This document shows, piece by piece, positions 32,432 through 41,359 of a DNA stretch of 64,000 nucleotides. This stretch comes from Acinetobacter kyonggiensis (GTDB lineage: Bacteria; Pseudomonadota; Gammaproteobacteria; Pseudomonadales; Moraxellaceae): NCBI RefSeq assembly GCF_900107285.1, contig NZ_FNPK01000004.1:62001-126000 (forward strand). Reading direction: 5' to 3'. Under the pieces are notes generated by a model. The model did no database searches, had not been told where the DNA came from, and saw only the letters and a program-made list of their open reading frames with translations. How positions within the stretch are numbered: position 1 is the first letter of the stretch; every line of letters starts with the position of its first letter. Both the position numbers and the translations under genes were made by a program.

Positions 32432-32729
32432 AACGTTGATAGTATGAGGGCTAAAAATCTACATGCAATATCAGTCGCCTTATATTTCTGTATTTAGCCC
32501 ATTCAACAAAACCATGAGAACGAAATCAGGTTGATATTACATTTAACCATTTGTATGCAACCCAGATGAATTCAATTGAAATATTAGCTCTAATTTTAGT
32601 GCAAAATCAGATGTATATCGCCCTAAATACGCCATCCTTTATGCTAATGTTAAAAATGCTGATCTTTCGCTTGACCATCTGTCATTTCAATTGCAACATG
32701 AAGAAAGACCATCACGATTGCATCCGCCT

Positions 32730-33518
32730 ATGTCATATCTCTATCACGATGAAAATATTATAAAAAGCTTACCTGAGGACACTGTGTTTGTTTTCGGCAG
32801 CAATATGGCAGGCAACCATGCAGATGGTGCAGCACATACGGCTCTAGCGCACTTTGGTGCCATGCAAGGTGTGGGTCGAGGTTGGTCAGGTCAAAGCTAT
32901 GCTATTCCGACCATGAATGAACATTTACAACAAATGCCCTTGTCGCAAATTCAGCACTATATTGATGATTTTAAGATTTACACCAAAAACCATCCCAAAA
33001 TGACCTATTTCATTACCTCGATTGGTTGTGGCATTGCGGGTTATAAAACTGAAGAAATTGCGCCAATGTTTAAAGGCATTTCACATAATGTCATTTTCCC
33101 AAGTTCCTTCCGTCCTTTTGTAGAAAGAGCACTGCCAAAACTGACACGCCATTTTTTAAGAACGGTATTTAATGATGCAATTATTTTTTCAACTGCTGAT
33201 GAAGATGTGATCAATCAACTCGATTTATCCGAAAGTGAAAAAAGTGCTGCAAGAATTATTTTACATACTCAAATGTACCCAACGGACAGTAATGGACGTG
33301 ATCGCATTTTTGAAATTTCAGATATTTTGCACACCTTAAACGGTCAAATTTTCGAGTGGCAAAGTAAATCTGAAGGTGCAATGTTATTTGGTGGGGTTAT
33401 TTTAGCTTTATTGGAACTTTACAACATCAACGAAAAAGATTTTATTGATGTTTGGCAAGGTGAACGAGAAATCCCTGCACCCAAACCTGAAAATAAAGCA
33501 CGGAAGCAAAGTCGCTAA
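32730..33518 (+). CDS. Macro-domain-like protein with an unassigned C-terminal region
   Basis: The N-terminal half (about residues 15-140) has the pattern of macro-domain-like proteins: VFVFGSNMAGNHADGAAHTA (ligand-loop region), GWSGQSYAIPTMN, and TYFITSIGCGIAGYKTEEIA (second loop). Macro domains bind ADP-ribose or related nucleotides. The C-terminal about 125 residues (EDVINQLDLS to the end) are helical, with no family I recognise. A TTG start at 32691 would add 13 residues; ATG 32730 is preferred, although neither has a clear ribosome-binding site. The gene is alone between divergent uvrB and a terminator. Confidence 0.65.
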   Translation: MSYLYHDENIIKSLPEDTVFVFGSNMAGNHADGAAHTALAHFGAMQGVGRGWSGQSYAIPTMNEHLQQMPLSQIQHYIDDFKIYTKNHPKMTYFITSIGCGIAGYKTEEIAPMFKGISHNVIFPSSFRPFVERALPKLTRHFLRTVFNDAIIFSTADEDVINQLDLSESEKSAARIILHTQMYPTDSNGRDRIFEISDILHTLNGQIFEWQSKSEGAMLFGGVILALLELYNINEKDFIDVWQGEREIPAPKPENKARKQSR

Positions 33519-33547
33519 ATAGCAGCTACATAACATCAATCAATATG

Positions 33548-33574
33548 AGCCAATGTCTACATTGGCTTTTTTTT
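33548..33574 (+). terminator. Intrinsic terminator of the macro-domain-like gene
   Basis: AGCCAATG (33548-33555) and CATTGGCT (33560-33567) with a TCTA loop are followed by a run of T to 33574. Confidence 0.88.
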
Positions 33575-33709
33575 ATTGATATTTAAGATTCAATGACCAA
33601 TACCTCAATTGTTAAAAATTACATTTTAATTATCACATTCTTTTAAAAAAATATTTTTTTCGTTTTATACTCAACACCTAAATTGATCTAAAAATGATGA
33701 GCTCCTTCA

Positions 33710-35158
33710 ATGGAAATATTGGATTCGCCTTTTTTTGAACTATCACCAATTGCAATGTGGCTTGAAGACTATAGCGACATAAAAAAACAATTTAATATTT
33801 GGCGTGAACAGGGTGTCCAAGATCTTTTCAGTTTTTTACAAGAAGATGAATCTCGTATTCTTGAATGTGCAAGAAAAATTAAATTATTAAAAGTAAATTC
33901 CAAAACACTTGAACTCTATCAAGCCAAAGACTTTGAACATTTATCCCAAAATCTTAGTTTGGTGTTTAAAGGTGACATGACCAAAAGCCATATCAAAGAG
34001 CTGATGGCTTTGTGGAATGGTGAAACGCATTTTTCCAACTCTGCGGTGAACTATACCCTAACGGGTGAACGTCTTGATATTCAGCTCAAAGGGATCGTAC
34101 TCCCAGGGCATGAACATGATTTATCGCTGTTATTGATTACCACTGAAGATATCACACCCTACACTGAAGCCTGTCGTCTTGAAGAAAAAAGCCGCCATTT
34201 GGCAGAAGCACGCTTTATGTATTCACCGACCTCTCTCTGGGTGGAGGATTTTAGTCGTATCAAAACAAAATTAGATAACGTCCGTGCTTTAGGGATTGAA
34301 GACTTTAAGACTTTTTTGGATGTGCATAATGATTTTATCAATGAGTGTATTAAAGATATTGTAATTATTGATGTCAATCAGGCAACACTCGATTTATTTG
34401 GTGCTCCGAATAAAGATGTTTTATATAAAAATATACACAAAGTTTTTGCTCAAGAAATGGTTAAAACCTTTCGAGAACAATTAATTGAGCTTTGGAATGG
34501 CAATATTCATCATCATCGTGAAGCCATTAATTATGCACTCGATGGCAGTATCCGCCATGTATTGCTGCAATTTACCGTATTTCCAGATTATCTTGATGAC
34601 TGGGGAATGGTTCAAGTTGCACTTACCGATATTACCGCTCGAAAAAAGGCTGAGAACTATCTTGAATATTTAGGCAAGCACGATGTGCTGACCAAACTCT
34701 ATAACCGTGCTTTTTATACAACGGAAATAAATCGTTTAGAACGCAATATGCTACGCCCTGTGTCCTGCATTTTTATGGATATGAATGGACTAAAGGAACT
34801 CAATGATACTTTAGGACATGATGTTGGTGATAGTTTATTACAACGTATGGGCAATATCTTAACCCAATTGGTTCAGCAAACGCTTTATTCTGCATGTCGC
34901 ATTGGTGGAGATGAGTTTGTGGTTCTTTTGCCTGGTGCCGATGAAGCTGCGCTCCAAAATTGTTTGCAAAGTTTGCAAGAACTGTTATTTGTCGATAATC
35001 AATTTTATTCTCTTCAGCCTCTTAACCTATCCACTGGTTATGCAACCAACAAAGATGGGGAACGCATGGAAGACATGCTCAAACGTGCTGATATGGCAAT
35101 GTATCAAGAAAAAAGAGCGTATTATCTTAACAACAACCGCAGAACAAACACGCCATAA
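33710..35158 (+). CDS. Diguanylate cyclase with two tandem PAS-like sensor domains
   Basis: Makes cyclic di-GMP from two GTP. The catalytic motif GGDEF is at residues 399-403, with CIFMDMNGLKELNDTLGHDVGD upstream. The first half contains two related units, about 1-150 and 165-310. Both start with a short SP.A/S.W(L/V)ED(Y/F)S.IK pattern, hold a NS/NQ.TL.L(Y/F) segment and ELMALWNG or QLIELWNG, and end in a TxDIT motif, the usual end of a PAS domain. The I-site RxxD is absent (Q and Y at those places), so product inhibition is probably lost. There are no membrane helices, so it is a cytoplasmic sensor; the ligand is unknown. Confidence 0.9.
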   Translation: MEILDSPFFELSPIAMWLEDYSDIKKQFNIWREQGVQDLFSFLQEDESRILECARKIKLLKVNSKTLELYQAKDFEHLSQNLSLVFKGDMTKSHIKELMALWNGETHFSNSAVNYTLTGERLDIQLKGIVLPGHEHDLSLLLITTEDITPYTEACRLEEKSRHLAEARFMYSPTSLWVEDFSRIKTKLDNVRALGIEDFKTFLDVHNDFINECIKDIVIIDVNQATLDLFGAPNKDVLYKNIHKVFAQEMVKTFREQLIELWNGNIHHHREAINYALDGSIRHVLLQFTVFPDYLDDWGMVQVALTDITARKKAENYLEYLGKHDVLTKLYNRAFYTTEINRLERNMLRPVSCIFMDMNGLKELNDTLGHDVGDSLLQRMGNILTQLVQQTLYSACRIGGDEFVVLLPGADEAALQNCLQSLQELLFVDNQFYSLQPLNLSTGYATNKDGERMEDMLKRADMAMYQEKRAYYLNNNRRTNTP

Positions 35159-35182
35159 TATTTTAAAACTCAAGAAACACTC

Positions 35183-35219
35183 AAAGAAAAAGCCATGGTC
35201 ACACCATGGCTTTTTCTTT
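35183..35219. terminator. Bidirectional terminator after the diguanylate cyclase
   Basis: A 17-bp perfect inverted repeat (35183-35199 with 35203-35219, core AAAAAGCCATGGT) has a 3-nt loop and T-runs on both strands. It serves the convergent gene at 35226 too. Confidence 0.92.
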
Positions 35220-35225
35220 GAAAGC

Positions 35226-35405
35226 TTAACGCTTTCCCATCGAACGGCGTGTACCGCGAGGTGGCATCCATGTACGATCCGCATAACGTTTTGGACGGGG
35301 ACGCACTTCATCTAACACTTCATCAAGATTTTGCTCATTTTCTTTTTTAATAGGAAAAGGCAAATTGACTAATGGTTTTTTCTTGGGAGTATTTTGGGTG
35401 CTCAT
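35226..35405 (-). CDS. Small basic hypothetical protein
   Basis: 59 residues from ATG 35405; a GTG at 35414 would add three. The protein is very basic, with a Lys/Pro-rich start (TPKKKPLVNLPFPIKKE), an acidic helix (NEQNLDEVLDEVRP) and a C-terminal RYADRTWMPPRGTRRSMGKR segment that looks conserved and may bind nucleic acid. There is no membrane segment. It looks like a genus-conserved small protein of unknown role. Its position against a strong bidirectional terminator and a plausible GAGTGA ribosome-binding site support a real gene. Confidence 0.65.
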   Translation of the reverse strand: MSTQNTPKKKPLVNLPFPIKKENEQNLDEVLDEVRPRPKRYADRTWMPPRGTRRSMGKR

Positions 35406-35826
35406 GTGATTCACTCAATAATTTATGAGCCGTATTGTACGGAAAAATGCCCTCAAGTGCGAGATCGGATTGTCAAATTGTTTAGACCTCGTTTTACGCT
35501 AAAGTCCAACATGGCTGTATTATTGGTTTAATCAGATTTTCTGACCTTATGATAACAACCTATATCAGTCCTCAAAATACGTTAAAAATATATAAATAAA
35601 ACAATCATTATTTCAATATTAAATGCATGGCAATTTAAACAAAAATTAAAAATATGCAGTTACATAAAATTATTATTTTCTATGCTATTGAAACAAATAA
35701 TCTATTTTTTTACATGAACACAACTATATTTATATTCTTCAATAACTGTTCACTTTTTTTCCGTTCATATAATCGTAAAAATCAAAGAAAAAACTTATAA
35801 ACACAAAATGGACATGGAGTCCCTGA
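35406..35826. other. AT-rich promoter region before the OmpW-family gene
   Basis: About 420 nt without a supported gene. The last part carries GGAG 8 nt before ATG 35827. The rest is AT-rich, with several possible -10 elements and none that stands out. Confidence 0.5.
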
Positions 35827-36909
35827 ATGAAAAAATCGTTACTTTATATTATGTCGTCTCTTGCATCCTTACCTGTAATTAGTCATGCCGATTCCCCTTA
35901 TTTTAGCTTAAAAGATGGTGATGGCTTTAAACGCTTTTCAATTTCTGTAGGTGCGCTACATGTTATGCCGCAAGGTAAAGCTCAAGCCTTTCAAGTGAAT
36001 ACCGCCGTTAAGAATGGTGAAGTGTCCAAAAATGGGGACATTCAAGTTGATACCGTATTAAACAATCTAAATCCAGATGTTGACCAAGCAGGACTTGCAG
36101 CCGCCTTAAAATTTTTGGGATTTTTTACAGGCGGCAATTTACCCGCAGATCTGAGTGGCTCTTCTAAAATTAGTGGTTTAGAACGTTGGGAAGCTCAAGG
36201 AACAGGACTTGAAGCAGATGATGTTACGACATTGGGCATGATGACCAATTACTTCTTTAGCGATCATATTTCATTTGAAATTAAAGCAGGCATTCCACCA
36301 AAAGTTGACTTACAAGGTAAAGGAAAAATTTATGCTCCTTTTTCAGCAGTTGCCACGCCACAAATTGGCAAGCTTCCTCTAGAATTTCTGAACATTGATC
36401 TTAAAAATAATATTTTTATTACCGATTTAGAAGCACATGGCCCTGCGGCTTCCGCACGTGCTTGGACACCCGCCTTTGAATTCCAATATCACTTTGGTAA
36501 AACGGGTGTAAATAAATTCCGTCCTTATGTGGGCTTAGGTGTCATATATGCATACTTCAATGCGCTGGAAATTAACCCACAAATAGAACAAGACTTAATT
36601 GCAGCGGGTCACATGATTGCCAATATTAAAGAAGGCAATGCTGGAGCTTCCTTAGAAGGGAAAAAGAGTAAAGCCAATCCTCAAGTTGACCTAGAAACAA
36701 CCGATGTGATTGCCCCTATCGCCACTGTTGGTTTTACTTATGACTTTAATAATAAATGGTTTGCAGTCGGTTCAGTGTCGTATGCGCACATGAAAAATGA
36801 AACTACAATTACGGTCACAGATGCAACTCATGGTGAGTTAATTCGATCTCAAGCCAATATTGAAATTAACCCATTATTGGTTTATGCAGGCGTTGGTATG
36901 CGCTTCTAA
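35827..36909 (+). CDS. OmpW-family outer-membrane protein
   Basis: A 360-residue beta-barrel protein: a signal peptide (about 1-21, ending SHA before DSPYFSLKDGDGF) and amphipathic strands ending in the C-terminal VYAGVGMRF, with terminal Phe as in outer-membrane proteins. FRPYVGLGVIYAYFNA and VGFTYDFNNKWFAVGSVSYA match the OmpW family. E. coli OmpW has about 210 residues; the extra length lies in two hydrophilic inserts (about 45-135 and 240-290), probably extended loops. OmpW-type channels carry small hydrophobic compounds. An own terminator follows. Confidence 0.85.
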   Translation: MKKSLLYIMSSLASLPVISHADSPYFSLKDGDGFKRFSISVGALHVMPQGKAQAFQVNTAVKNGEVSKNGDIQVDTVLNNLNPDVDQAGLAAALKFLGFFTGGNLPADLSGSSKISGLERWEAQGTGLEADDVTTLGMMTNYFFSDHISFEIKAGIPPKVDLQGKGKIYAPFSAVATPQIGKLPLEFLNIDLKNNIFITDLEAHGPAASARAWTPAFEFQYHFGKTGVNKFRPYVGLGVIYAYFNALEINPQIEQDLIAAGHMIANIKEGNAGASLEGKKSKANPQVDLETTDVIAPIATVGFTYDFNNKWFAVGSVSYAHMKNETTITVTDATHGELIRSQANIEINPLLVYAGVGMRF

Positions 36910-36922
36910 GTTTTTATTGATT

Positions 36923-36949
36923 AAAAGATGATTTCAAATCGTCTTTTTT
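36923..36949 (+). terminator. Intrinsic terminator of the OmpW-family gene
   Basis: AAAAGATGATTT pairs imperfectly with AAATCGTCTTTT around a single C and is followed by T residues. Confidence 0.7.
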
Positions 36950-37064
36950 ATCTGACTCAAATTTTCTATAACTTAATTTTATCGTTTTTTTAAATTTTAT
37001 TTAATCGCTTCCCTATTCATAATCTAATAACATAGCGACATTAGATTTACATCATGGATGAGTT

Positions 37065-38279
37065 ATGTCAGATACACGTTTTTCCAAACCTCTCATTTAC
37101 ATGTTAATTGGAAGCGCGCTCATTCTGGCGTTATCACTGGGTGTACGTCATGCCTTTGGTCTATATCTGGTTCCAATGAGTCATGAATTTGGTTGGGGGC
37201 ATAATGTCTTCAGTCTTGCCATTGCCATGCAGAACTTAGTTTGGGGCGCTGTACAACCCATCACAGGGGCATTTGCTGACAAATATGGCAGTAAAATTGT
37301 CGTTGCTGTGGGCGGTGCTTTATATAGTTTAGGCTTATTGCTGATGGCCTTCAGCTCCACAGGCTTACTGTTAAATTTAAGTGTCGGTTTAATTCTGGGG
37401 TTAGCGTTATCTGCAACCTCATTTCCTGTTTTACTCTCAGCCGTTGGACGTGCAGCCCACCCAGATAAACGTAGCCTTGCCATGGGTATTGCCAGTGCAG
37501 CAGGCTCTTTTGGGCAGTTTATTATGCTGCCTTCGACCTTATTGCTGTTACAAAACATTGGTTGGTCAGCAGCCTTAGTGGTTAGTTCAATTTTAATTGC
37601 CTTGATTATCCCATTGGCATGGATGTTAAAAGCACCAATGTATGTCGCTCCGCATACCTCGGCTCATAGTAATAAAGCCAGTTTAAGCTTTAAACAGATC
37701 TTGGTTATTGTCAAAAACCATCAGCCGTTTTGGTTCTTGGCCTTGGGCTTTTTTGTTTGTGGTTTCCAAGTGGTTTTTATTGGCATACATTTACCCGGTT
37801 ATTTGATCGATCATGGTTTTAATGCCACCACAGGCACAATTTTCCTTGCCTTGGTCGGTTTGTTTAATATTGTCGGGACATATAGTGCGGGTTGGCTCGG
37901 TGGAAAATACTCCAAGCCACATCTACTCATGTGGTTATATGGTCTCCGTGGCATTACCATTATTACTTTTCTACTGTTGCCTTTGAGCGTTTGGACAGTT
38001 TACGCTTTTGGTGTCATCATGGGCTTATTGTGGTTGTCTACCGTACCGCTGACCAACGGCATTGTGGCCAATATGTTTGGGGTTAAATACCTCTCCATGC
38101 TCAGTGGTCTAATCTTTTTTACTCATCAAATCGGTTCATTTTTTGGTGGCTGGCTAGGTGGTGTCAATCATGATATGACTGGCAACTATAATGCAGTTTG
38201 GATGTTTTCAATCGCGTTGAGTTTACTGGGTGTACTGGTACATTTCTTTGTCAATGAAGAGGCCGTGATTCATGACTAA
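37065..38279 (+). CDS. MFS transporter
   Basis: A major facilitator of 404 residues with twelve predicted helices. The first loop after helix 2 carries the MFS-type GAFADKYGSKIVV (motif A: G-x3-D-x2-G/R). The overall style (LGVRHAFGLYLVPMSHEFGW) is that of the OFA/monocarboxylate-type carriers, whose substrates are often organic anions. The specificity here is unknown. The next small ORF overlaps its 3' end by 8 nt, and a TauD-type dioxygenase lies further down, so the carrier could import a substrate for that enzyme; this is inference. Confidence 0.88.
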   Translation: MSDTRFSKPLIYMLIGSALILALSLGVRHAFGLYLVPMSHEFGWGHNVFSLAIAMQNLVWGAVQPITGAFADKYGSKIVVAVGGALYSLGLLLMAFSSTGLLLNLSVGLILGLALSATSFPVLLSAVGRAAHPDKRSLAMGIASAAGSFGQFIMLPSTLLLLQNIGWSAALVVSSILIALIIPLAWMLKAPMYVAPHTSAHSNKASLSFKQILVIVKNHQPFWFLALGFFVCGFQVVFIGIHLPGYLIDHGFNATTGTIFLALVGLFNIVGTYSAGWLGGKYSKPHLLMWLYGLRGITIITFLLLPLSVWTVYAFGVIMGLLWLSTVPLTNGIVANMFGVKYLSMLSGLIFFTHQIGSFFGGWLGGVNHDMTGNYNAVWMFSIALSLLGVLVHFFVNEEAVIHD

Positions 38280-38406
38280 TTCTCTATTTGGTTTAAAAAG
38301 CATCATTGCGCTAGCCGTTATTGGCTCACTCAGCCTTGCTATTCTGTTGTGGTTCAAAACCCCACAACTCTTTATATATTTCAATCAAGCTTTCTGCCCA
38401 CATTAA
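38272..38406 (+). CDS. Possible 44-residue single-helix membrane peptide
   Basis: ATG 38272 lies inside the end of the MFS gene (overlap of 8 nt in another frame), with GAAGAGG 9 nt upstream. The peptide has one hydrophobic helix (SIIALAVIGSLSLAILLWF) with a short polar N-terminus and a C-terminal tail containing one cysteine. The overlap and the ribosome-binding site suggest translational coupling to the transporter. No family is recognised. A hairpin follows at 38427-38459. Confidence 0.5.
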   Translation: MTNSLFGLKSIIALAVIGSLSLAILLWFKTPQLFIYFNQAFCPH

Positions 38407-38426
38407 TGCTTCAAAATCAGCAGCTA

Positions 38427-38459
38427 AAACAGCAAAAAAATGACTTTATTTTGCTGTTT
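38427..38459 (+). terminator. Stem-loop after the small membrane-peptide ORF
   Basis: AAACAGCAAAA (38427-38437) and TTTTGCTGTTT (38449-38459) are perfectly complementary with an 11-nt loop. The T-run is within the 3' arm only, so it is a moderate terminator. Confidence 0.55.
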
Positions 38460-38590
38460 ATATTAAAAGTCTTAAAATCATTTATTTAGATATTTTATTT
38501 ATTATTTCATAAGCTTAGCAATTCTTTTGATTTTATATTTGCATCATTTTTGATTAAATTTTTTTCACAGTAAAATAACTTGAGAAAAAA

Positions 38591-39547
38591 ATGACCAGCC
38601 TAACCCAACTATCACAAGCCATTCATGATGCTCCTCGCTGGCATCAGGCAGAACAACTTCAAAATCCAGAAGAAATCAGCATTATCCCTCTCCACGATGA
38701 AGCATTAGGTGCAGTGGTTTTCGGTTTAGATGCACGCAAAGCTCAAGCAGGTGAAACCATTCACCGACTGAAACAAGCCCTTGCTGAGCATTTAATCTTA
38801 ATCTTTAAAAAGCAAAGCTTAGATGATTTTCAATACTTAGCCTTTGCCAGTTATTTTGGCTCTATTTTCCGCCCAAGCGCAGATAATCCTGTACTGGCAA
38901 CACAGTCTGATACTGGCACCCCACCCGATGTGATTCCAGTCTCGAATGCTGTTGGCCAAGGTGATTACACGGGACATGGTGAACTTTCCCCGCATGCAGA
39001 TCACCAATGGACAACGCAACCCTCTTTCGGCTCGTTACTCTATGCGATAGAACTTCCCGAAGATGGTGGGCAAACCGCATGGTTCAATACCATTAAGGCT
39101 TATGACGCTTTAGGTAAGGACACCCAAAACCAGATTGATCAATTACAACTGATTACTTACAACCCTTTTGCCCGCTCACAAAACAATAAAGGTACGGGTG
39201 GTTATGGCGACACACCCTATTACCGTTTTAAAGATCAACCCATTATTGGACATGCTTATCCACACCCTTTAGTACGCACTCACCCTGAATCTGGACGTAA
39301 AGCACTTTGGCTCAATACGCGTTCAGAAGTAGAATTAGTCAATTATGAAGATCAGGCAGGCAATGCTTTAATTCAAAAGCTACGTGAACACTTACTCAAA
39401 CCTGAGTTCCGTTATGAGCATCAATGGGAGGAAGGTGATATCGTATTTTGGGATAACCAAGTCACCCTTCACTCACGACAACCATTCCCTTCAGATCAGC
39501 GTCGTTTACTTAAACGCATTAGTTTGGCTGGTGGACGACCTTTCTAA
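38591..39547 (+). CDS. TauD/TfdA-family Fe(II)/2-oxoglutarate dioxygenase
   Basis: A 318-residue oxygenase. The iron ligands are H135 and D137 in SPHADHQW and H294 in VTLHSRQPF, and the 2-oxoglutarate-binding arginine is in RRLLKRISLAGG. Enzymes of this family open the C-S bond of taurine or alkylsulfonates, or hydroxylate aryloxyacids and other small acids; the sequence does not settle the substrate. No ssuEADCB or tauABC genes lie here. A purine-rich ACTTGAG precedes ATG 38591. Confidence 0.88.
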   Translation: MTSLTQLSQAIHDAPRWHQAEQLQNPEEISIIPLHDEALGAVVFGLDARKAQAGETIHRLKQALAEHLILIFKKQSLDDFQYLAFASYFGSIFRPSADNPVLATQSDTGTPPDVIPVSNAVGQGDYTGHGELSPHADHQWTTQPSFGSLLYAIELPEDGGQTAWFNTIKAYDALGKDTQNQIDQLQLITYNPFARSQNNKGTGGYGDTPYYRFKDQPIIGHAYPHPLVRTHPESGRKALWLNTRSEVELVNYEDQAGNALIQKLREHLLKPEFRYEHQWEEGDIVFWDNQVTLHSRQPFPSDQRRLLKRISLAGGRPF

Positions 39548-39684
39548 TCCTTTTCCTTTCATTACAGAATGGGCATCTTGGAAGAATAAAAACAACTTAA
39601 CCTCAAGATGCCCTGATCTAATTACAAGCAAAGCCAATCTGAATATCTCACCTCAGGATAAGTTAATTTTTATGCTTCATAAAA

Positions 39685-39714
39685 AAAACCCGCAAGCATT
39701 TACTTACGGGTTTT
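39685..39714 (-). terminator. Intrinsic terminator of sthA
   Basis: AAAACCCG (39685-39692) and CGGGTTTT (39707-39714) form the core stem, extended on the minus strand by GTAAG/CTTGC with a wobble pair, and a T-run follows on that strand. It probably also limits readthrough from the dioxygenase gene. Confidence 0.78.
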
Positions 39715-39736
39715 CAATTTAAGACTTAAATCAGAC

Positions 39737-41152
39737 TTAAAATAAACGGTTCATACCATTTAACGTTGCAACACGGTACGCTTCTGCCATCGTTGGATAG
39801 TTGAACGTGGTTTCAACAAAATATTTAATTGTGTTGTTACCACTATTCATCACTGCTTGACCAATGTGAATAATCTCTGAGGCATTATTCCCAAAGCAAT
39901 GCACACCTAGAATTTCCAAAGTGTCACGGTTAAATAAAATTTTCAATTCACCGACAGTATCACCAGTAATTTGTGCACGGGCCAAATGACGGAAAGATGC
40001 TTGACCAACTTCATAAGGAATTTTTTCTTCAGTCAATTGTTGTTCAGTTTTACCAATAGAAGAAATTTCTGGAATGGTATAAATACCCGTCGGAATGTCT
40101 GTTACAGGTTTAACGCCTTCTTCACCACTCATATTTGCACCTGCACAACGACCTTGGTCATAAGCAGCAGAAGCAAGGGATGGCCAACCAATTACGTCAC
40201 CCGCAGCGTAAATATTTTCTACTTCAGTTTGGTATTGATCATTCACCGTAATTTGACCACGGCTGTTTGGCGTAATACCAACATTTTCCAGCCCCAAACC
40301 ATCGGTATTACCCGAACGACCGTTACACCATAAAATGGCATCGGCTTTAATTTTCTTACCACTTTGTAAATACATGACCACATGATCATCAAATGTTTCA
40401 AGGTGATCAATTTGTTCGTTATGACGAATCAATACCCCTTGTTCACGCAAACGGTAAGACAAAGCATCTGAAATTTCATCATCAAGATAACTTAACAATT
40501 TAGGCTGAGTATTGATCAAATCTACTTTATGGTCGAGTCCAATAAAAATCGATGCATATTCACAACCAATAACACCAGCACCATAGATGATGATTTTTTG
40601 AATTGGAAAATCCAAATCCAAAATTTTATCCGAATCAAATACACGTGGGTGATTAAAATCAAGTACAGATGGACGATATGGACGCGAACCTGTCGCAATC
40701 ACCAACTGTTTAAAAATAATGGTTTCTTTAATCCCATCATCACTAAAAATCAGTACTGTGTTTTTATCTTGGATATATGCACGGCCATGATAAATATTAA
40801 TTTTATTTCGGTCGTAAAAACGTGAATGTGTATCAACCTGTTGTTGAATCACTTTATGGGCATTGCGTAATACTTGCTTCATGGTGAACTGTTTCCAGTC
40901 GCCCACTTTTTGGAACATTGGATCACGTTGGTAACGGATAATGCTCGATACTGTTTGACGCAATGCTTTACTTGGAATAGTACCCACATGCGTACAGTTA
41001 CCACCTAACTGCTCACGCATATCAATAATTGCAACACGCTTGCCTGATTTAGCAAGTTTCATTGCCGCGCCTTCACCAGCAGGGCCTGAACCGAGAACTA
41101 CCGCATCGTATTTAACGAAAGTTCCGCTAACGACCTCTTTTTTACGTGGCAT
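39737..41152 (-). CDS. sthA: Soluble pyridine nucleotide transhydrogenase
   Basis: An FAD flavoprotein that balances NADPH and NADH (transfer from NADPH to NAD+). It has the N-terminal FAD fold [14 protein letters not shown], then [16 protein letters not shown], in which the second redox cysteine of ordinary disulfide reductases is Thr, as expected for SthA. The NAD fold is [14 protein letters not shown], and the C-terminal dimer domain has [16 protein letters not shown] and [14 protein letters not shown]. The length is 471 residues. It is monocistronic and divergent from lipA. Confidence 0.96.
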   Translation of the reverse strand: MPRKKEVVSGTFVKYDAVVLGSGPAGEGAAMKLAKSGKRVAIIDMREQLGGNCTHVGTIPSKALRQTVSSIIRYQRDPMFQKVGDWKQFTMKQVLRNAHKVIQQQVDTHSRFYDRNKINIYHGRAYIQDKNTVLIFSDDGIKETIIFKQLVIATGSRPYRPSVLDFNHPRVFDSDKILDLDFPIQKIIIYGAGVIGCEYASIFIGLDHKVDLINTQPKLLSYLDDEISDALSYRLREQGVLIRHNEQIDHLETFDDHVVMYLQSGKKIKADAILWCNGRSGNTDGLGLENVGITPNSRGQITVNDQYQTEVENIYAAGDVIGWPSLASAAYDQGRCAGANMSGEEGVKPVTDIPTGIYTIPEISSIGKTEQQLTEEKIPYEVGQASFRHLARAQITGDTVGELKILFNRDTLEILGVHCFGNNASEIIHIGQAVMNSGNNTIKYFVETTFNYPTMAEAYRVATLNGMNRLF

Positions 41153-41359
41153 TCAACGCTCCTTTAATCAATTCTGTCGCCAATCTTCTGCATATTATGA
41201 CTGAAACACAACTCATTTGGTGTATTTACCTAGCATATATTGCATGATAACTACATTTATTAAATGAATACCGTTTTCACCCTATTTAGACTCAAATTCG
41301 CTATAATAAAAGAGCTTTTTTTAGCATCTCCCCCGTCTAAAACAGTGGAAAAGTTGACT

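Noticed and set aside
32551..32763. 70-codon frame before the macro-domain-like gene
   Set aside because: It overlaps the start of the better-supported gene in another frame and lacks a ribosome-binding site and recognisable sequence.
39737..41152. Missing second redox cysteine in the flavoprotein
   Set aside because: This would be a defect in a disulfide reductase, but Thr at that place is normal in SthA transhydrogenases, so it is not an anomaly.
41264..41359. N-terminal extension of lipA
   Set aside because: The extra 32 residues are hydrophobic and unlike lipoyl synthases. ATG 41360 has a better ribosome-binding site and the family N-terminus.
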